A stretch of 64,000 nt of DNA, taken from assembly GCA_001516025.1 (NCBI GenBank), contig LOEU01000024.1:62001-126000 (forward strand), in the 5' to 3' direction. Below, piece by piece: positions 27,258 through 37,288 of the stretch (its first letter is position 1; the number at the start of each line of letters is the position of its first letter). The notes under the pieces are model-generated. The model worked only from the letters and a program-made list of their open reading frames with translations. It made no database searches and was not told where the DNA came from. Origin of the DNA: a bacterium BRH_c32. Its GTDB lineage: Bacteria > Bacteroidota > Ignavibacteria > Ignavibacteriales > Melioribacteraceae. The position numbers and the translations under genes are program-made.

Positions 27258-29207
27258 TTATGTATTTATTAGTTTTCCGTTTTTTCTTACTGCTAATGTT
27301 GAGTAACTATTTGAAAGCTTAAATTTCAGCAAAAGCTCTTGAAGATTTACAGTAAGTCTATTTAGATCTTCAGATGCTTGGGCAATTTGTTGAATACCCG
27401 ATGCTGATTGTTGAGTTACAGTACTAATCGATTCGATATTTTTACTTATCTGTTCGCTTGTAGAACTCTGTTCCTCGCTCGATGCTGCCACTTGATCTAT
27501 TTGCATTGCCACATCTTTAGCATTTTCATTAATTGAGAGGAGTACATCTTCGACTTCTTGAGTTAATTTAATTCCTTCATTAACTGATTCACCTGCTTCG
27601 CGCATTGATATATTAGCTTCTTTGGATTCTTTCTGAATTGCTTTTATTGTTTCTGCAATTTCTTTTGTGGCTTTTGTGGTTCTTTCGGCTAATTTTCTTA
27701 CTTCATCAGCGACCACAGCAAATCCGCGACCCTGTTCTCCGGCTCTTGCGGCTTCTATTGCTGCATTAAGTGCCAATAGATTTGTTTGATCAGCTATATC
27801 ATCAATCACCTGCGCTATTTCACCGATCTGATCTGTTTTACTTGCCAAAGAATTAATAATAGAACCAGTCTTAGAAGCTGAATTTGTGATTCTTTCCATT
27901 CCTTCTTTTGATTTTTTTATTTTATCCACGCCAAGTCCTGCATTTTCACGAGCTAAAATTGCGTTCTTTGATGCTTCGCTTGCATTACGAGAAGTTTCAT
28001 AAATGGTTTTAGTCATCTCTTCAACTGCACCCGCTATTTCAGTAGATTGTGCACTTTGTTCTTGAGCACCGGCTGCCATCTGTTCCGATGAGGATGAGAT
28101 CTCTGCCGCCGAACTTGCTGTTGCTTGAACTGCCTCTGATACACTATGTAATAATGCACCCACATTCTTTACTGCTTTATTAAATCCTGCAAATAATTTT
28201 CCAACATCATCATCTTTTTCAACATTCAATTTGACAGTTAAATCACCTTCTGCAAATTGACTTATGGTTTCAAGCATTTTATCCACACTCTTAGCTAGAT
28301 ATTTTTGATGCTCTTCTATCTCTTGCTTTGCTTTTTCTGTCAGTTCAGCGGCTTCCTGAGCGGCTTTGTTTTTAAGCTCAACCTCATCAAAAGCAATTTT
28401 TATTTTTTCTACCATCGTCCGGAATGATCTATTTAATAAACCGATTTCATCCTCTCTATTAAGACGATCTATAACTTCGTCATAATGTCCTTCTGCTATT
28501 CTATTGGCTTTTAGAGCAATCTTATCTAAAGGTGTTCCTGTTGAAAATGAGATTAAAAATCCCAATCCTATGGCTGCTATAACACTAAATATTACTGTAA
28601 ACATTAAAAATTGTTCAGCTGAACTCAATTTTTCATCTGCTTCTAAATTTTGTTTATTTGAATTATCCTTAATTGCTTTTATCCCGTTTGCAACTACAGG
28701 AACAATCATCAAAAATTTTTCTCGAACAATTAACGACTGTTCAAAAATTTTATTTGTTAATTCTTCATTATCAACAGAATTGTCTTTCTCTTTACACATT
28801 GCTATAAAGATCTTATGTTCACTCAAGAAAGCATCATATTTATTTTTTAATTCATCTATTATTAATTGGTTACTTTCATCTATTTTGATTTTTTCAAAGT
28901 TTTGAAATGCTAATTCACCGGACTCCTCACCCTTTTCAATATATTCATATTGAGCTATTCGTTTCTCTCCGGTTAGTTGAGGAATTAATAATCCTCTTTC
29001 ACCTGTTAGTATTTTATTCATGCTTGATTCCACACTGCCGAAATTCTCAATTAATGGAATTTGATTAACTGAAACATCGTCTAATACAGCCATTGTTGAA
29101 TTCATAGTGTTTATTGCTTTATAACCAACAAACATCGTTGCGAGAACAATAATTGAAAAAGCTAAGACCAGCTTATAGCGGATCTTTAAATTTAAAAACC
29201 ACTTCAT
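27258..29207 (-). CDS. methyl-accepting chemotaxis protein with 4-helix-bundle sensor
   Basis: Transmembrane chemoreceptor of 649 residues with membrane segments at about 12-32 and 198-220 bracketing a periplasmic four-helix-bundle domain (family MCP four-helix bundle), a HAMP unit at about 222-275, a coiled linker with a second HAMP-like stretch around 310-360, and the signalling hairpin [23 protein letters not shown] near residue 480. No CheR-binding pentapeptide at the end. It follows cheW and precedes a porin gene in the same orientation. Confidence 0.95.
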   Translation of the reverse strand: MKWFLNLKIRYKLVLAFSIIVLATMFVGYKAINTMNSTMAVLDDVSVNQIPLIENFGSVESSMNKILTGERGLLIPQLTGEKRIAQYEYIEKGEESGELAFQNFEKIKIDESNQLIIDELKNKYDAFLSEHKIFIAMCKEKDNSVDNEELTNKIFEQSLIVREKFLMIVPVVANGIKAIKDNSNKQNLEADEKLSSAEQFLMFTVIFSVIAAIGLGFLISFSTGTPLDKIALKANRIAEGHYDEVIDRLNREDEIGLLNRSFRTMVEKIKIAFDEVELKNKAAQEAAELTEKAKQEIEEHQKYLAKSVDKMLETISQFAEGDLTVKLNVEKDDDVGKLFAGFNKAVKNVGALLHSVSEAVQATASSAAEISSSSEQMAAGAQEQSAQSTEIAGAVEEMTKTIYETSRNASEASKNAILARENAGLGVDKIKKSKEGMERITNSASKTGSIINSLASKTDQIGEIAQVIDDIADQTNLLALNAAIEAARAGEQGRGFAVVADEVRKLAERTTKATKEIAETIKAIQKESKEANISMREAGESVNEGIKLTQEVEDVLLSINENAKDVAMQIDQVAASSEEQSSTSEQISKNIESISTVTQQSASGIQQIAQASEDLNRLTVNLQELLLKFKLSNSYSTLAVRKNGKLINT

Positions 29208-29274
29208 ATATGTAATTTCCTTTCATAAATTGAGATAGAAACAAACCTCGGAATTTGTCCTATCGAATTGATAA

Positions 29275-29760
29275 TTAATTAACTTCAGCTAATTCGGCTT
29301 TTTCAGAGGCAGTCAATATTCTCTCAATATCGATGAGAATTAATAATCTGTCTTCCAATTTTCCGACTGCTTTAATAAATTCTGAATTGATACCCGTTAC
29401 CAATTCAGGTGGAGCTTCTGTTATATCGGCAGGTATTCTTAATACCTCTGTAACTGCATCTACAATAAATCCAACTGTTTTACCTGAAACTTCAACAACA
29501 ACGATTCTGGTATCTTTATCATGGACTTTTCTTTGAATTCCTAGTTTACATCTAAAATCAATAACAGGAATAATTCTTCCACGCAGATTAATAACGCCAT
29601 CTACGAAATCGGGTGAATTTGGCACTTTCGTTACCTGAAGCATCCGAATAATTTCCTGAACCAAAAGTATGTCTACACCAAATTCTTCATCTCCAATCAT
29701 AAAACTTACTAATTGGAGCAATTCAGTAGAATCTTTTTTATGTGTTAGATTATTACTCAT
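29275..29760 (-). CDS. cheW: chemotaxis adaptor protein CheW
   Basis: Scaffold protein of 161 residues that links chemoreceptors to the CheA kinase. The full CheW fold is visible: LVSFMIGDEEFGVDILLVQEI, the DGVINLRGRIIPVIDF core and a final ILIDIERIL. It lies 67 nt upstream of the chemoreceptor gene. cheA, cheB, cheR and cheY are not in this window. A near-consensus FliA promoter precedes it. Confidence 0.96.
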   Translation of the reverse strand: MSNNLTHKKDSTELLQLVSFMIGDEEFGVDILLVQEIIRMLQVTKVPNSPDFVDGVINLRGRIIPVIDFRCKLGIQRKVHDKDTRIVVVEVSGKTVGFIVDAVTEVLRIPADITEAPPELVTGINSEFIKAVGKLEDRLLILIDIERILTASEKAELAEVN

Positions 29761-29805
29761 TACTTTACCTCATTTTATTACTTATAAAATTTGCTTTCTT
29801 ATTAA

Positions 29806-29832
29806 TTATCGATTACTTAGCTCATTAGTTTA
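29806..29832 (-). promoter_or_regulatory. FliA (sigma-28) promoter of cheW
   Basis: Minus strand TAAACTAA (29832-29825), 11-nt spacer, ATCGATAA (29813-29806). This compares with the sigma-28 consensus TAAAGTTT-N11-GCCGATAA: the essential TAAA and CGATAA are both intact. The leader to the ATG would be about 40 nt. Confidence 0.75.
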
Positions 29833-29954
29833 TCCCAAAAAGAAAAAAAGATTTTTTTAATTAAATTTTCCATAAGTGTCGATTTTTTGAACTATGGTTA
29901 ATATTATCCATGCTCATTATAGAATTTCACACTTTAATTATCTAAATTGCCCCT

Positions 29955-29981
29955 TAAGCTAAAATAATCCTTGCACGATAA
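29955..29981 (+). promoter_or_regulatory. FliA promoter of the histidine-kinase operon
   Basis: TAAGCTAA (29955-29962), 11-nt spacer, CACGATAA (29974-29981). The -10 keeps CGATAA and the spacing is exact; the -35 has one change in TAAA. It is divergent from the cheW promoter 122 nt away. Confidence 0.6.
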
Positions 29982-30023
29982 TTGTTATATCTAAATACTA
30001 ATCTTTCTAAGGTGCGTTAATTA

Positions 30024-31355
30024 ATGAAAAAAAGAACTAATGAATTTTTAGAATCGTTTGATAAGATTGATTTAGAGGTAAGGATAAATTATTATGTAAA
30101 GACAATTACCATAATTTTAGCTCTTGCCCTAATAATTCCTTTATATAGCAGCGTGGTTGTTTATTCCAATTATAATGTCTCAATAACTTTTATCTTCGAA
30201 TACTTTATTCTTTTGGGGATTTATTGGTTAATAAAGAAAGAAAAAACCCAATTAGCCGCAAATATTCTCGTATATAGCATTCTTATTCTTACTTTTGCTC
30301 TTTTTTATACTGGTAAATATGGGATTAGAGATGTTTCGGTCTTGATATTTCCCGGATTACTTATCTTTACCGGAATTATTTTCAATAAAAAAAAATATAT
30401 CTGCTTCAGTACAATTTTAATTACTTCTTTTACTCTTTACACTTCACTGGAAATATATGGAGTATTAAACTCTAATTTCCCTAGCAAGATTACTTTTGCC
30501 ACAGTTATAAATGCTAACATCATATTAATAATGACTTTTATTGGGGTATACTTCCTTACAAATGACTTACGCACATCAATGGAAAAACTTAAGAAAACCG
30601 GCATGGAGTTTTTTCAGTACCAAAATCAAGCTCAAGAAGAATTAATAAAATCAGAGAAGAAATTACAGGAATTAAATTCCACAAAAGATATTTTTCTTTC
30701 GGTTGTTGCTCATGATCTTAGAAGCCCATTTCAAGGTCTTCTTGGCATTTCTAATTTGTTAAGCGCTGAATTTGATTCTCTCACTAAGAAAGAAGTAAAA
30801 CAATCTATCGACAACTTATCTGAAGGTCTTAGATCACAATATCTATTATTGGAAGATCTTCTTCAATGGGGACGGCTTCAAAGAGGTACTATCCCATTTG
30901 AGCCACAGCGTGAAGATATATTTGATCTGATTTCAGAATCTATTCAATTTTTCTTACAATCTGCTAATAATAAGAATGTAACTATATTGAACCATTCAAA
31001 ACCCGATACTTTTTTTGAATTTGATCGCTATTTAATTTCGATAGTTCTTCGAAATTTATTGTCAAATGCAATTAAGTTCTCTTTTCCCGGTGGTGTGATT
31101 CTTATTGCTTCCGAATTAACAGGGAATAAACTTACGATAAAAATAAAAGATTCCGGTGTAGGTATTGAAACAAAATTTAAGGATAGGATTTTTAAACTTG
31201 ATTCTACTTTTTCAACTCCGGGCACTAAAAACGAATCGGGGACAGGGTTAGGACTTCTTCTTTGCCATGATATAATCATCAAACATAATGGCAAAATATC
31301 ATTTATTAGCGAACCCGGCAAAGGTTCGGAATTTGTCTTTTCAATTTATAATTGA
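30024..31355 (+). CDS. membrane histidine kinase
   Basis: Sensor kinase of 443 residues with about six membrane segments in the first 185 residues and no large periplasmic domain, so it probably senses within or at the membrane. A short coiled coil leads to the HisKA domain with SVVAHDLRSPFQG and to the ATPase domain with RNLLSNAIKFS, KDSGVGI and GTGLGLLLC. All catalytic motifs are intact. It starts the four-gene phosphorelay operon, after a FliA-type promoter. Confidence 0.92.
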   Translation: MKKRTNEFLESFDKIDLEVRINYYVKTITIILALALIIPLYSSVVVYSNYNVSITFIFEYFILLGIYWLIKKEKTQLAANILVYSILILTFALFYTGKYGIRDVSVLIFPGLLIFTGIIFNKKKYICFSTILITSFTLYTSLEIYGVLNSNFPSKITFATVINANIILIMTFIGVYFLTNDLRTSMEKLKKTGMEFFQYQNQAQEELIKSEKKLQELNSTKDIFLSVVAHDLRSPFQGLLGISNLLSAEFDSLTKKEVKQSIDNLSEGLRSQYLLLEDLLQWGRLQRGTIPFEPQREDIFDLISESIQFFLQSANNKNVTILNHSKPDTFFEFDRYLISIVLRNLLSNAIKFSFPGGVILIASELTGNKLTIKIKDSGVGIETKFKDRIFKLDSTFSTPGTKNESGTGLGLLLCHDIIIKHNGKISFISEPGKGSEFVFSIYN

Positions 31356-31368
31356 CATCGGTAAAAAA

Positions 31369-34233
31369 ATGAATACCTCAACAAAACTTAAGAAAGATTT
31401 ATTAGATGAAATCGAAATTCTAAAATCAGAGAATGAGAAACTCACAAAATCCCTTCGACTTTCTAAAAATAAACTCTCTCGAATGGCTCTAAAAAAAGAT
31501 GATAACCTTTATAAGAGTCTTTTTGAAAATTCCCCCGATGTTATAATGATTTTGAGAGAGGGAATAATTATTGACTGCAACCATAAAAGCGAAGAAATAT
31601 TTGGCTACACTAAAAAAGAAATCATTAATCAATCTCTCGAAATCTTTGCTCCACTTTTACAAAGTGATGGAAGACCTTCTTCGCAGGTAGCTTATGAATA
31701 TAATCTCGCAACTCTCAAAGGTGAACCACAATATTTTGAATGGTTAGGAAAAAAGAAAAACGGGGATATTGCTAACACTTTTATTCAACTTAATACAATT
31801 ACAATTGATAATGAACTTCTTCTGCAAGTAACTATACGAGATGTATCAGCTCTAAAACGAATCTCCTTAGAATTAGAAAAAAGTAAAAAAAAGTTACATA
31901 TCTTTTTGGAGCAGACTTCGGAGGGTGTTTCATTTATGACTATTTATCCTCCAATTGATCTCTCACTTTCCTTTTATGAACAAGCTAAGCATTATATCGA
32001 GAATGGCTTTATTACAGAAGCGAATCAAGCCCTAGCAGAGATGTATGGATTAAAAAACCCTAGCGACTTAATCGGAAAATCACTTAAGGATTTTTGGATT
32101 GGCGACCAAGAAGAAATGATTCAATCAATGATGGATTGGCCTAGAGCCAACTATCGTTTAGACAATAAAATTACTATCGAGAAAGATTCTAATGGCGATA
32201 TTCATTATTTCTCTAATAATTCCATCGGAATTTTTGAGAATAATCATTTAGTTGGTTTATGGGGAGCTCAAAGAGATATTACAGATCAATTTATTATAAA
32301 TAAAAAAATTAAAGAAAATGAAGAAAGGTTTAGAATTATTTCTGAACAAACAGGAACAATTGTTTACGATCGAAATCTAATTACCGGAGAAATAATCCGA
32401 ACCGGGGCAATAAAAGAAGTATTAGGTTATGAAGCAGAAGAGTATCAAGCATTTTCTTTAGAAAAGTTTGCTTCACTAATTCATCCGGATGATAAATATG
32501 AGACTCATTACAAAGAGCAATTGGCAATTCAAAAAGGAGATAATTTTCAGTCCCTTTATAGAATGCGTCATAAAAATGGTAAGTATATACTTATTGAAGA
32601 TAATTGTTTTTTGCTTAAAGATGAATCGGGCAAGATTATTCGCTTATTAGGCAGTATGAAAGACGTAACTCTTCAAAAAGAATATGAAGAAAAAATTATT
32701 AGAAGTGAAGAAACTTTCAGAACACTAATTACTAATATGACTGATAGTTTCTTTGTATTGTCTGCCGATGGGTTATTTAAATATATCTCACCATCTCATA
32801 AAGCTTTGTTCGGTTATGAAGAAGAAGAATTAATGGGCACTTTTGCATTTAATTTTGTTCATCCTGATGATAGAGAAAGAATAATTAATATGTTCGGAGG
32901 TATTTTATCAACCGATGGAGCCAGAGTTACTGCTCAATACAAAAATATAACCAAACATAACGGTTGGAGAATATTCGAAAGTATCGGAATAAATCTTTTA
33001 TCGCATAAAGATATTAACGGTATTCTTATTAATGCAAGAGATGTAACGGAAAAAGCACTATTAGATGATGCAGTAAAAACATTAATTGAAGGGACAACTT
33101 CAGTTGGTCGTGAATTTTTCAATTCTCTCGTTTTGGAGCTTTCTACATTATTAAATTTCAAGTATGTTTTCTTATTAGTAGAATCAAAAGACAAACCGGG
33201 AGTTCTAAAAACTTTGGCAATTTCTGAAAAGCAGAAAATTATTGAAAACATAGAATATAATAAATCTGATTCCCCTTGTTTTAATGTGATAGGTAGAGCT
33301 ATTCAAGTGTATCCCGAAAAAGTACAAGAACTTTTTCCAAATGATTCTGACTTAAAGACTATGGAAGCCGAAAGTTATATTGGAATTCCGATTACATCTT
33401 CGCAAGGTAAGCCTCTCGGATTATTAGTAGGGATCGATAATAAACCAATGAAGGATATTACCCCGGCAAAATATCTTATGACTCTTTTCTCGGCGCGGGT
33501 TTCTTCTGAGATTGAGAGACTTTCTATTATAAATGAATTAGAAGATAAAAATGCTGAACTCGAACGATTCACTTATACTGTCTCACATGACCTAAAAAGT
33601 CCCGTGATCACTATTAAAGGTTTTCTTGGTATGCTCAAAGAGGATGCAAAAGCTGGAAATATCGAGAGACTCGAATCGGATATAAAAAGAATTTCTAATG
33701 CAGCCGATAAAATGCAAAATCTTTTAGAAGACCTTTTACAGCTTTCTCGTATCGGAAGATTGGTAAATTCTTCAAGCGAATTTTCAATTTCGTCGATTTC
33801 AGAGGAAGTTATTGAACTTTTACAGGGCAATTTTAGTTCTCTAAGTAGCTATGTAACTATAGAGCCTAATATGCCAACGGTTTATGCCGACAAAACAAGA
33901 CTTAGAGAAGTAGTTCAAAACCTCGTTGAAAACTCCATTAAGTACAGAAATGTTGATATACCACTTAAAATAGATATCGGCACTATATCAAAAGAAGATG
34001 AAATTGTTTATTTTGTCAAAGACAATGGTATGGGAATAAAAAAGGAATATTTAAATAAGATTTTCGGATTATTTGAAAAGCTAAATCCTTCAATCGATGG
34101 TACAGGAATTGGCTTAGCTTTAGCAAAAAGGATAGTTGAATTACATGGAGGTAAAATTTGGGCTGAATCAGACGGTCTGGATAAAGGCTCTACATTTTAT
34201 TTTACTATTAATAGCGAAAGAGGTAACAAGTGA
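31369..34233 (+). CDS. soluble multi-PAS histidine kinase
   Basis: Cytoplasmic kinase of 954 residues from the ATG at 31369, 13 nt after the previous stop (an in-frame upstream ATG overlaps that gene). Domains in order: a coiled coil, four PAS units beginning at about 45, 180, 320 and 450, a GAF-like region at about 590-720, HisKA with YTVSHDLKSPV, and an ATPase with VENSIKYRN, DNGMGIKKE and GTGIGLALA. No receiver or membrane segment. The stand-alone receiver encoded next overlaps its stop, so it is the likely partner. Confidence 0.92.
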   Translation: MNTSTKLKKDLLDEIEILKSENEKLTKSLRLSKNKLSRMALKKDDNLYKSLFENSPDVIMILREGIIIDCNHKSEEIFGYTKKEIINQSLEIFAPLLQSDGRPSSQVAYEYNLATLKGEPQYFEWLGKKKNGDIANTFIQLNTITIDNELLLQVTIRDVSALKRISLELEKSKKKLHIFLEQTSEGVSFMTIYPPIDLSLSFYEQAKHYIENGFITEANQALAEMYGLKNPSDLIGKSLKDFWIGDQEEMIQSMMDWPRANYRLDNKITIEKDSNGDIHYFSNNSIGIFENNHLVGLWGAQRDITDQFIINKKIKENEERFRIISEQTGTIVYDRNLITGEIIRTGAIKEVLGYEAEEYQAFSLEKFASLIHPDDKYETHYKEQLAIQKGDNFQSLYRMRHKNGKYILIEDNCFLLKDESGKIIRLLGSMKDVTLQKEYEEKIIRSEETFRTLITNMTDSFFVLSADGLFKYISPSHKALFGYEEEELMGTFAFNFVHPDDRERIINMFGGILSTDGARVTAQYKNITKHNGWRIFESIGINLLSHKDINGILINARDVTEKALLDDAVKTLIEGTTSVGREFFNSLVLELSTLLNFKYVFLLVESKDKPGVLKTLAISEKQKIIENIEYNKSDSPCFNVIGRAIQVYPEKVQELFPNDSDLKTMEAESYIGIPITSSQGKPLGLLVGIDNKPMKDITPAKYLMTLFSARVSSEIERLSIINELEDKNAELERFTYTVSHDLKSPVITIKGFLGMLKEDAKAGNIERLESDIKRISNAADKMQNLLEDLLQLSRIGRLVNSSSEFSISSISEEVIELLQGNFSSLSSYVTIEPNMPTVYADKTRLREVVQNLVENSIKYRNVDIPLKIDIGTISKEDEIVYFVKDNGMGIKKEYLNKIFGLFEKLNPSIDGTGIGLALAKRIVELHGGKIWAESDGLDKGSTFYFTINSERGNK

Positions 34234-34646
34234 CGATCGAAGCTCCAACCATTTTACTCGTTGAGGATAATGAAGATCATGCCGAATTAGTAAAACGAGG
34301 ATTAGAAAAGAATAAAATCGCCAATAAATTGATTCATGTAAATGACGGAGAAAAAGCAATTGACTATCTTCTTTCTCATCCTGCACCTCATCTTGTATTA
34401 CTTGATCTAAGACTTCCTAAAATAGATGGGATTGCTGTCCTAAAAAAAATTAAAACTACTGCTGAATTGAAGAAAATTCCGGTCATTATACTTACTTCTT
34501 CCGATTCTTCAAAAGACATTGAAAGCTCTTATTCAAATTACGTTAATAGCTATTTAGTAAAACCGATCGATTTCTCTAAGTTTCGCAAACTACTTGATGA
34601 TATTGGTTTCTATTGGCTCTTTTGTAATAAAAATCCAAATCCTTAA
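34230..34646 (+). CDS. single-domain response regulator (Rcp1/CheY-like)
   Basis: Receiver of 138 residues without an output domain. The acidic pocket is in LLVEDNED, the phospho-acceptor is Asp59 in LLDLRLP and the conserved lysine is in VKPID. The architecture matches the Rcp1 group that pairs with phytochrome-like and PAS kinases. Translation starts at a GTG that overlaps the stop of the kinase gene as GTGA, with GAGG 6 nt upstream, so stoichiometric coupled production is likely. Confidence 0.93.
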   Translation: MTIEAPTILLVEDNEDHAELVKRGLEKNKIANKLIHVNDGEKAIDYLLSHPAPHLVLLDLRLPKIDGIAVLKKIKTTAELKKIPVIILTSSDSSKDIESSYSNYVNSYLVKPIDFSKFRKLLDDIGFYWLFCNKNPNP

Positions 34647-34667
34647 TTCTCATTTATAGGTGGTTAT

Positions 34668-36644
34668 ATGCTGTCAGCAAATAAGATTCTAGTTGTCGAA
34701 GATGAATTAGCACATTTTGAGCTTATTGAAAGGGGTTTTGAGAAAAGAAAAAATGAGTTCGTCCTTAGAAGAGCAATCAATCTTGAAGAAGCCCATAAAG
34801 CTATAATAGAATTTCAACCTAATTTAATCATTTCGGATTGGAAACTTCCTGATGGAAATGGTACCGATCTTATTATTAAAGATTCCCACGATTATCTTAA
34901 AGTTCCTATCATTCTAATGACGAGTTATGGTTATGAAACATTTGCCGTAGAAGCAATGAAATTAGGTGTTTTAGATTACATTGTAAAATCTCCTGATATT
35001 TTTTTCGATATGGCACACATCGCTGAAAGAACTCTCCGTGAATGGGATACTATCGTAGAAAAAAGAAAAATTGAAGACCGCCTTAGAAAATTATCCACTG
35101 CAGTTGAGCAGTCCCATGTTATTAATGTAATTACTGATACAAATGGTGTTATAGAATACGTAAACCCCATTTTTGAAACAATTACCGGTTATAAGAGCGT
35201 CGAAGTCTTAGGAGGAACCCCATCGTTATTAAAATCTGGGAAAATGGAAAGAACCCTTTATAATGATCTTTGGACCACTATTCTAGCGGGCAATGAATGG
35301 AAAGGTGAACTGCATAACAAAAGGAAAAACGGGGAATTGTATTGGGAATCTGCTTCAATTTCTCCAATTAAGGATGAGACCGGCAGAATTACCAATTTCC
35401 TAAAAGTTAGCGAAGATATTAATGAAAAGAAAAAAATGGAGATGGAACTTAAGTATGCTTTAGAAAAAGCTGAGGAATCTAACCGACTTAAAAGCTCCAT
35501 TCTTTCCAATATGAATCACGAATTTAGAACTCCTCTAATGGGAATTTTAGGGATGACCGAACTCCTAATCGAAGAAATTGATGATGAAAATCACGAACAG
35601 ATGTTAGAAAGAGTAAGAGCTTCCGGGAAAAGACTGATGACTACTTTAAACTCAATTCTTGACCTTTCTGAACTCGAGTCGGACCGAACTTTTTTCAAAC
35701 TTTCCGAATATTCTATTGATGATTTTTTTATCCCTTTTCTCAAAAAATTTAACAAAACCGCTGAAGAAAGAAATCTTCCTTTTAGTTACGAAATAAAAAA
35801 TCCCGATTTAGCTCTCTTAGTATATGAAAGATTTTTTGAGCAAGTATTGACGAACATCATTGAAAATTCATTTAAATATACTACCTCCGGGCATATTAAA
35901 GTTATTATTGAAAGCGTTGATTTAGATTCCAAACTTTGGGCTAAGATTTCAATTGAAGATACAGGTATAGGAATAGCTCCTGAGAATTTCGATCTTATAT
36001 TCGAAGAATTTAGACAGGCAAGCGAAGGTATGAGCCGCAACTATGAGGGCTCCGGACTTGGACTTACGATCGCAAAAAAAATGATCGAAGTAATGAAAGG
36101 TTCTATTTCAGTCATTAGCAAAGAGAATGTTGGTTCCACTTTTACAATCCTCTTACCGGCAATGAAGATTGCTAAACAAACAAAAGAGGAAGAGAAAGAG
36201 AAATGGAATACAACTATTAATGATATCAGGAAAAAAGTTTTCGTACCTGCCGGAGGAAAACCTCTTATTCTATTCGTTGAGGATAATAAACTTAATCAGG
36301 AAGTTACAAAGCTTTTCTTAAAAGACTTAGCATTAGTTGATTGCGTTTCTGATGGAAGGAGCGCAATTAATATTGTTAATGAAAAACTATATTCATTAAT
36401 ATTAATGGATATAAATCTCGGTGCCGGAATGGATGGTATAGAAGCAACGCGCCAGATAAGACAAATCAGAGGTTATGAAAAAACTCCTATTATTGCAGTA
36501 ACAGGATATGCAAGTAATTCAGACAGAGAAAAATTTATCGCATTTGGTTTGACGGATATATTGGTAAAACCATTTAATAAAGATGAGATTTTAGAATTAG
36601 TAATTCAGATTCTAAAACCGGAACAAAAAAAGCAGATGGAATAA
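34668..36644 (+). CDS. hybrid histidine kinase REC-PAS-HisKA-HATPase-REC
   Basis: Cytoplasmic hybrid kinase of 658 residues. An N-terminal receiver (about 5-120, acceptor Asp in IISDWKLPDG), a PAS domain (about 145-255), HisKA with SNMNHEFRTPLMG, an ATPase with GTGIGIAPE-like DTGIGIAPE and GSGLGLTIA, and a second receiver (about 530-650, acceptor Asp in LILMDINLG, Lys in LVKPFN). The receiver at both ends makes it both an input and an output node of a relay. The stop codon lies inside the loop of the terminator that follows. Confidence 0.93.
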   Translation: MLSANKILVVEDELAHFELIERGFEKRKNEFVLRRAINLEEAHKAIIEFQPNLIISDWKLPDGNGTDLIIKDSHDYLKVPIILMTSYGYETFAVEAMKLGVLDYIVKSPDIFFDMAHIAERTLREWDTIVEKRKIEDRLRKLSTAVEQSHVINVITDTNGVIEYVNPIFETITGYKSVEVLGGTPSLLKSGKMERTLYNDLWTTILAGNEWKGELHNKRKNGELYWESASISPIKDETGRITNFLKVSEDINEKKKMEMELKYALEKAEESNRLKSSILSNMNHEFRTPLMGILGMTELLIEEIDDENHEQMLERVRASGKRLMTTLNSILDLSELESDRTFFKLSEYSIDDFFIPFLKKFNKTAEERNLPFSYEIKNPDLALLVYERFFEQVLTNIIENSFKYTTSGHIKVIIESVDLDSKLWAKISIEDTGIGIAPENFDLIFEEFRQASEGMSRNYEGSGLGLTIAKKMIEVMKGSISVISKENVGSTFTILLPAMKIAKQTKEEEKEKWNTTINDIRKKVFVPAGGKPLILFVEDNKLNQEVTKLFLKDLALVDCVSDGRSAINIVNEKLYSLILMDINLGAGMDGIEATRQIRQIRGYEKTPIIAVTGYASNSDREKFIAFGLTDILVKPFNKDEILELVIQILKPEQKKQME

Positions 36645-36656
36645 TCCATCTGCTTG
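36624..36656 (-). terminator. intrinsic terminator ending the flagellar cluster and overlapping the kinase gene
   Basis: An 11-bp stem AAGCAGATGGA/TCCATCTGCTT with loop ATAA. On the minus strand it is followed by TTTTTTT, so it is a strong terminator 27 nt after flgM. The last codons and the stop of the convergent hybrid kinase gene lie within it. Confidence 0.88.
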
Positions 36657-36682
36657 AAATTTATAAAACAAATTAATAAATA

Positions 36683-36934
36683 CTATTTTTTGATATCAAT
36701 TAGAACTTTTGAAGCAACCTTATCCAAAACTTCGGGACTGTCATAAAATTTATTTTGCATTTTGGTTCTGATTTCTTCTAACCGAGCAGATCCTAAATCT
36801 GATTTTGCTATATCTTTTGCTGCGGTAGAGATTTCTATTTTGTCTTTCGATTCCGTTGAAGAAGAAACATCTGTTTTATTCACCGGATTTGGTTTGACAA
36901 AGTAGTTCGAGTTTGATATTCCTTTGATTTCCAC
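36683..36934 (-). CDS. flgM: anti-sigma-28 factor FlgM
   Basis: Protein of 83 residues with the FlgM layout: a disordered N-terminal half and the conserved IEISTAAKDIAK segment followed by RLEEIRTKMQNKFYDSPEVLDKVASKVL, which forms the helices that bind FliA. It is normally secreted through the finished hook-basal body, which frees FliA for late genes. It is the last gene of the cluster, placed behind fliD and before the terminator. Confidence 0.8.
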   Translation of the reverse strand: MEIKGISNSNYFVKPNPVNKTDVSSSTESKDKIEISTAAKDIAKSDLGSARLEEIRTKMQNKFYDSPEVLDKVASKVLIDIKK

Positions 36935-36937
36935 GAT

Positions 36938-37273
36938 TCACCTGATATAATTTACAATTTTCTTTTGACCATTTAAGCTTGAAATTTCCTTCTCTAATCT
37001 ACTAATTTCTAAGCCAAACTTCCTAATTGTATTATCGTAAGTTTCTTCAATTTGTTTAGCCTTGATAAACATATTGGGATTATACTTAATAAGATTAGGC
37101 GTCCCGTATTTTTCTATCAGATCATTTTTTAGCTTCTGAATGATCATCATGGTCTCAAGTGCCAATTGAAATTTCTCGCCAAAATTTTCATCATTCAGAA
37201 GTTCCAATTGATTTTTTAGACTATCAAGAAACTGATTGATTGCTTTTGATTTATTATTTAATTCATTATTCAT
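36938..37273 (-). CDS. coiled-coil protein in the FliT position
   Basis: Protein of 111 residues that is almost entirely helical, with heptad-like stretches at 5-50 and 70-105. No sequence signature is recognised. The location directly after fliD and after fliS is that of FliT, the FliD export chaperone, whose sequence is poorly conserved, so a FliT-like role is a reasonable guess. It is separated from flgM by 3 nt and from fliD by 15 nt. Confidence 0.55.
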   Translation of the reverse strand: MNNELNNKSKAINQFLDSLKNQLELLNDENFGEKFQLALETMMIIQKLKNDLIEKYGTPNLIKYNPNMFIKAKQIEETYDNTIRKFGLEISRLEKEISSLNGQKKIVNYIR

Positions 37274-37288
37274 TTTTATTCTTTCATT

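Noticed and set aside
29260-29287. FliA-like box (TTCGATAG) upstream of the second chemoreceptor gene
   Set aside because: The -10 has a mismatch in the core, the -35 (TGAAGTTA) needs a 12-nt spacer, and it overlaps the end of cheW; read-through from the cheW promoter suffices.
36683-36934. Possibility that the last gene of the cluster is only a random small open frame
   Set aside because: The FlgM-like IS-x-x-A and Arg-Glu-x-Ile segments, the position behind the filament genes and the following terminator argue for a real anti-sigma-28 gene.
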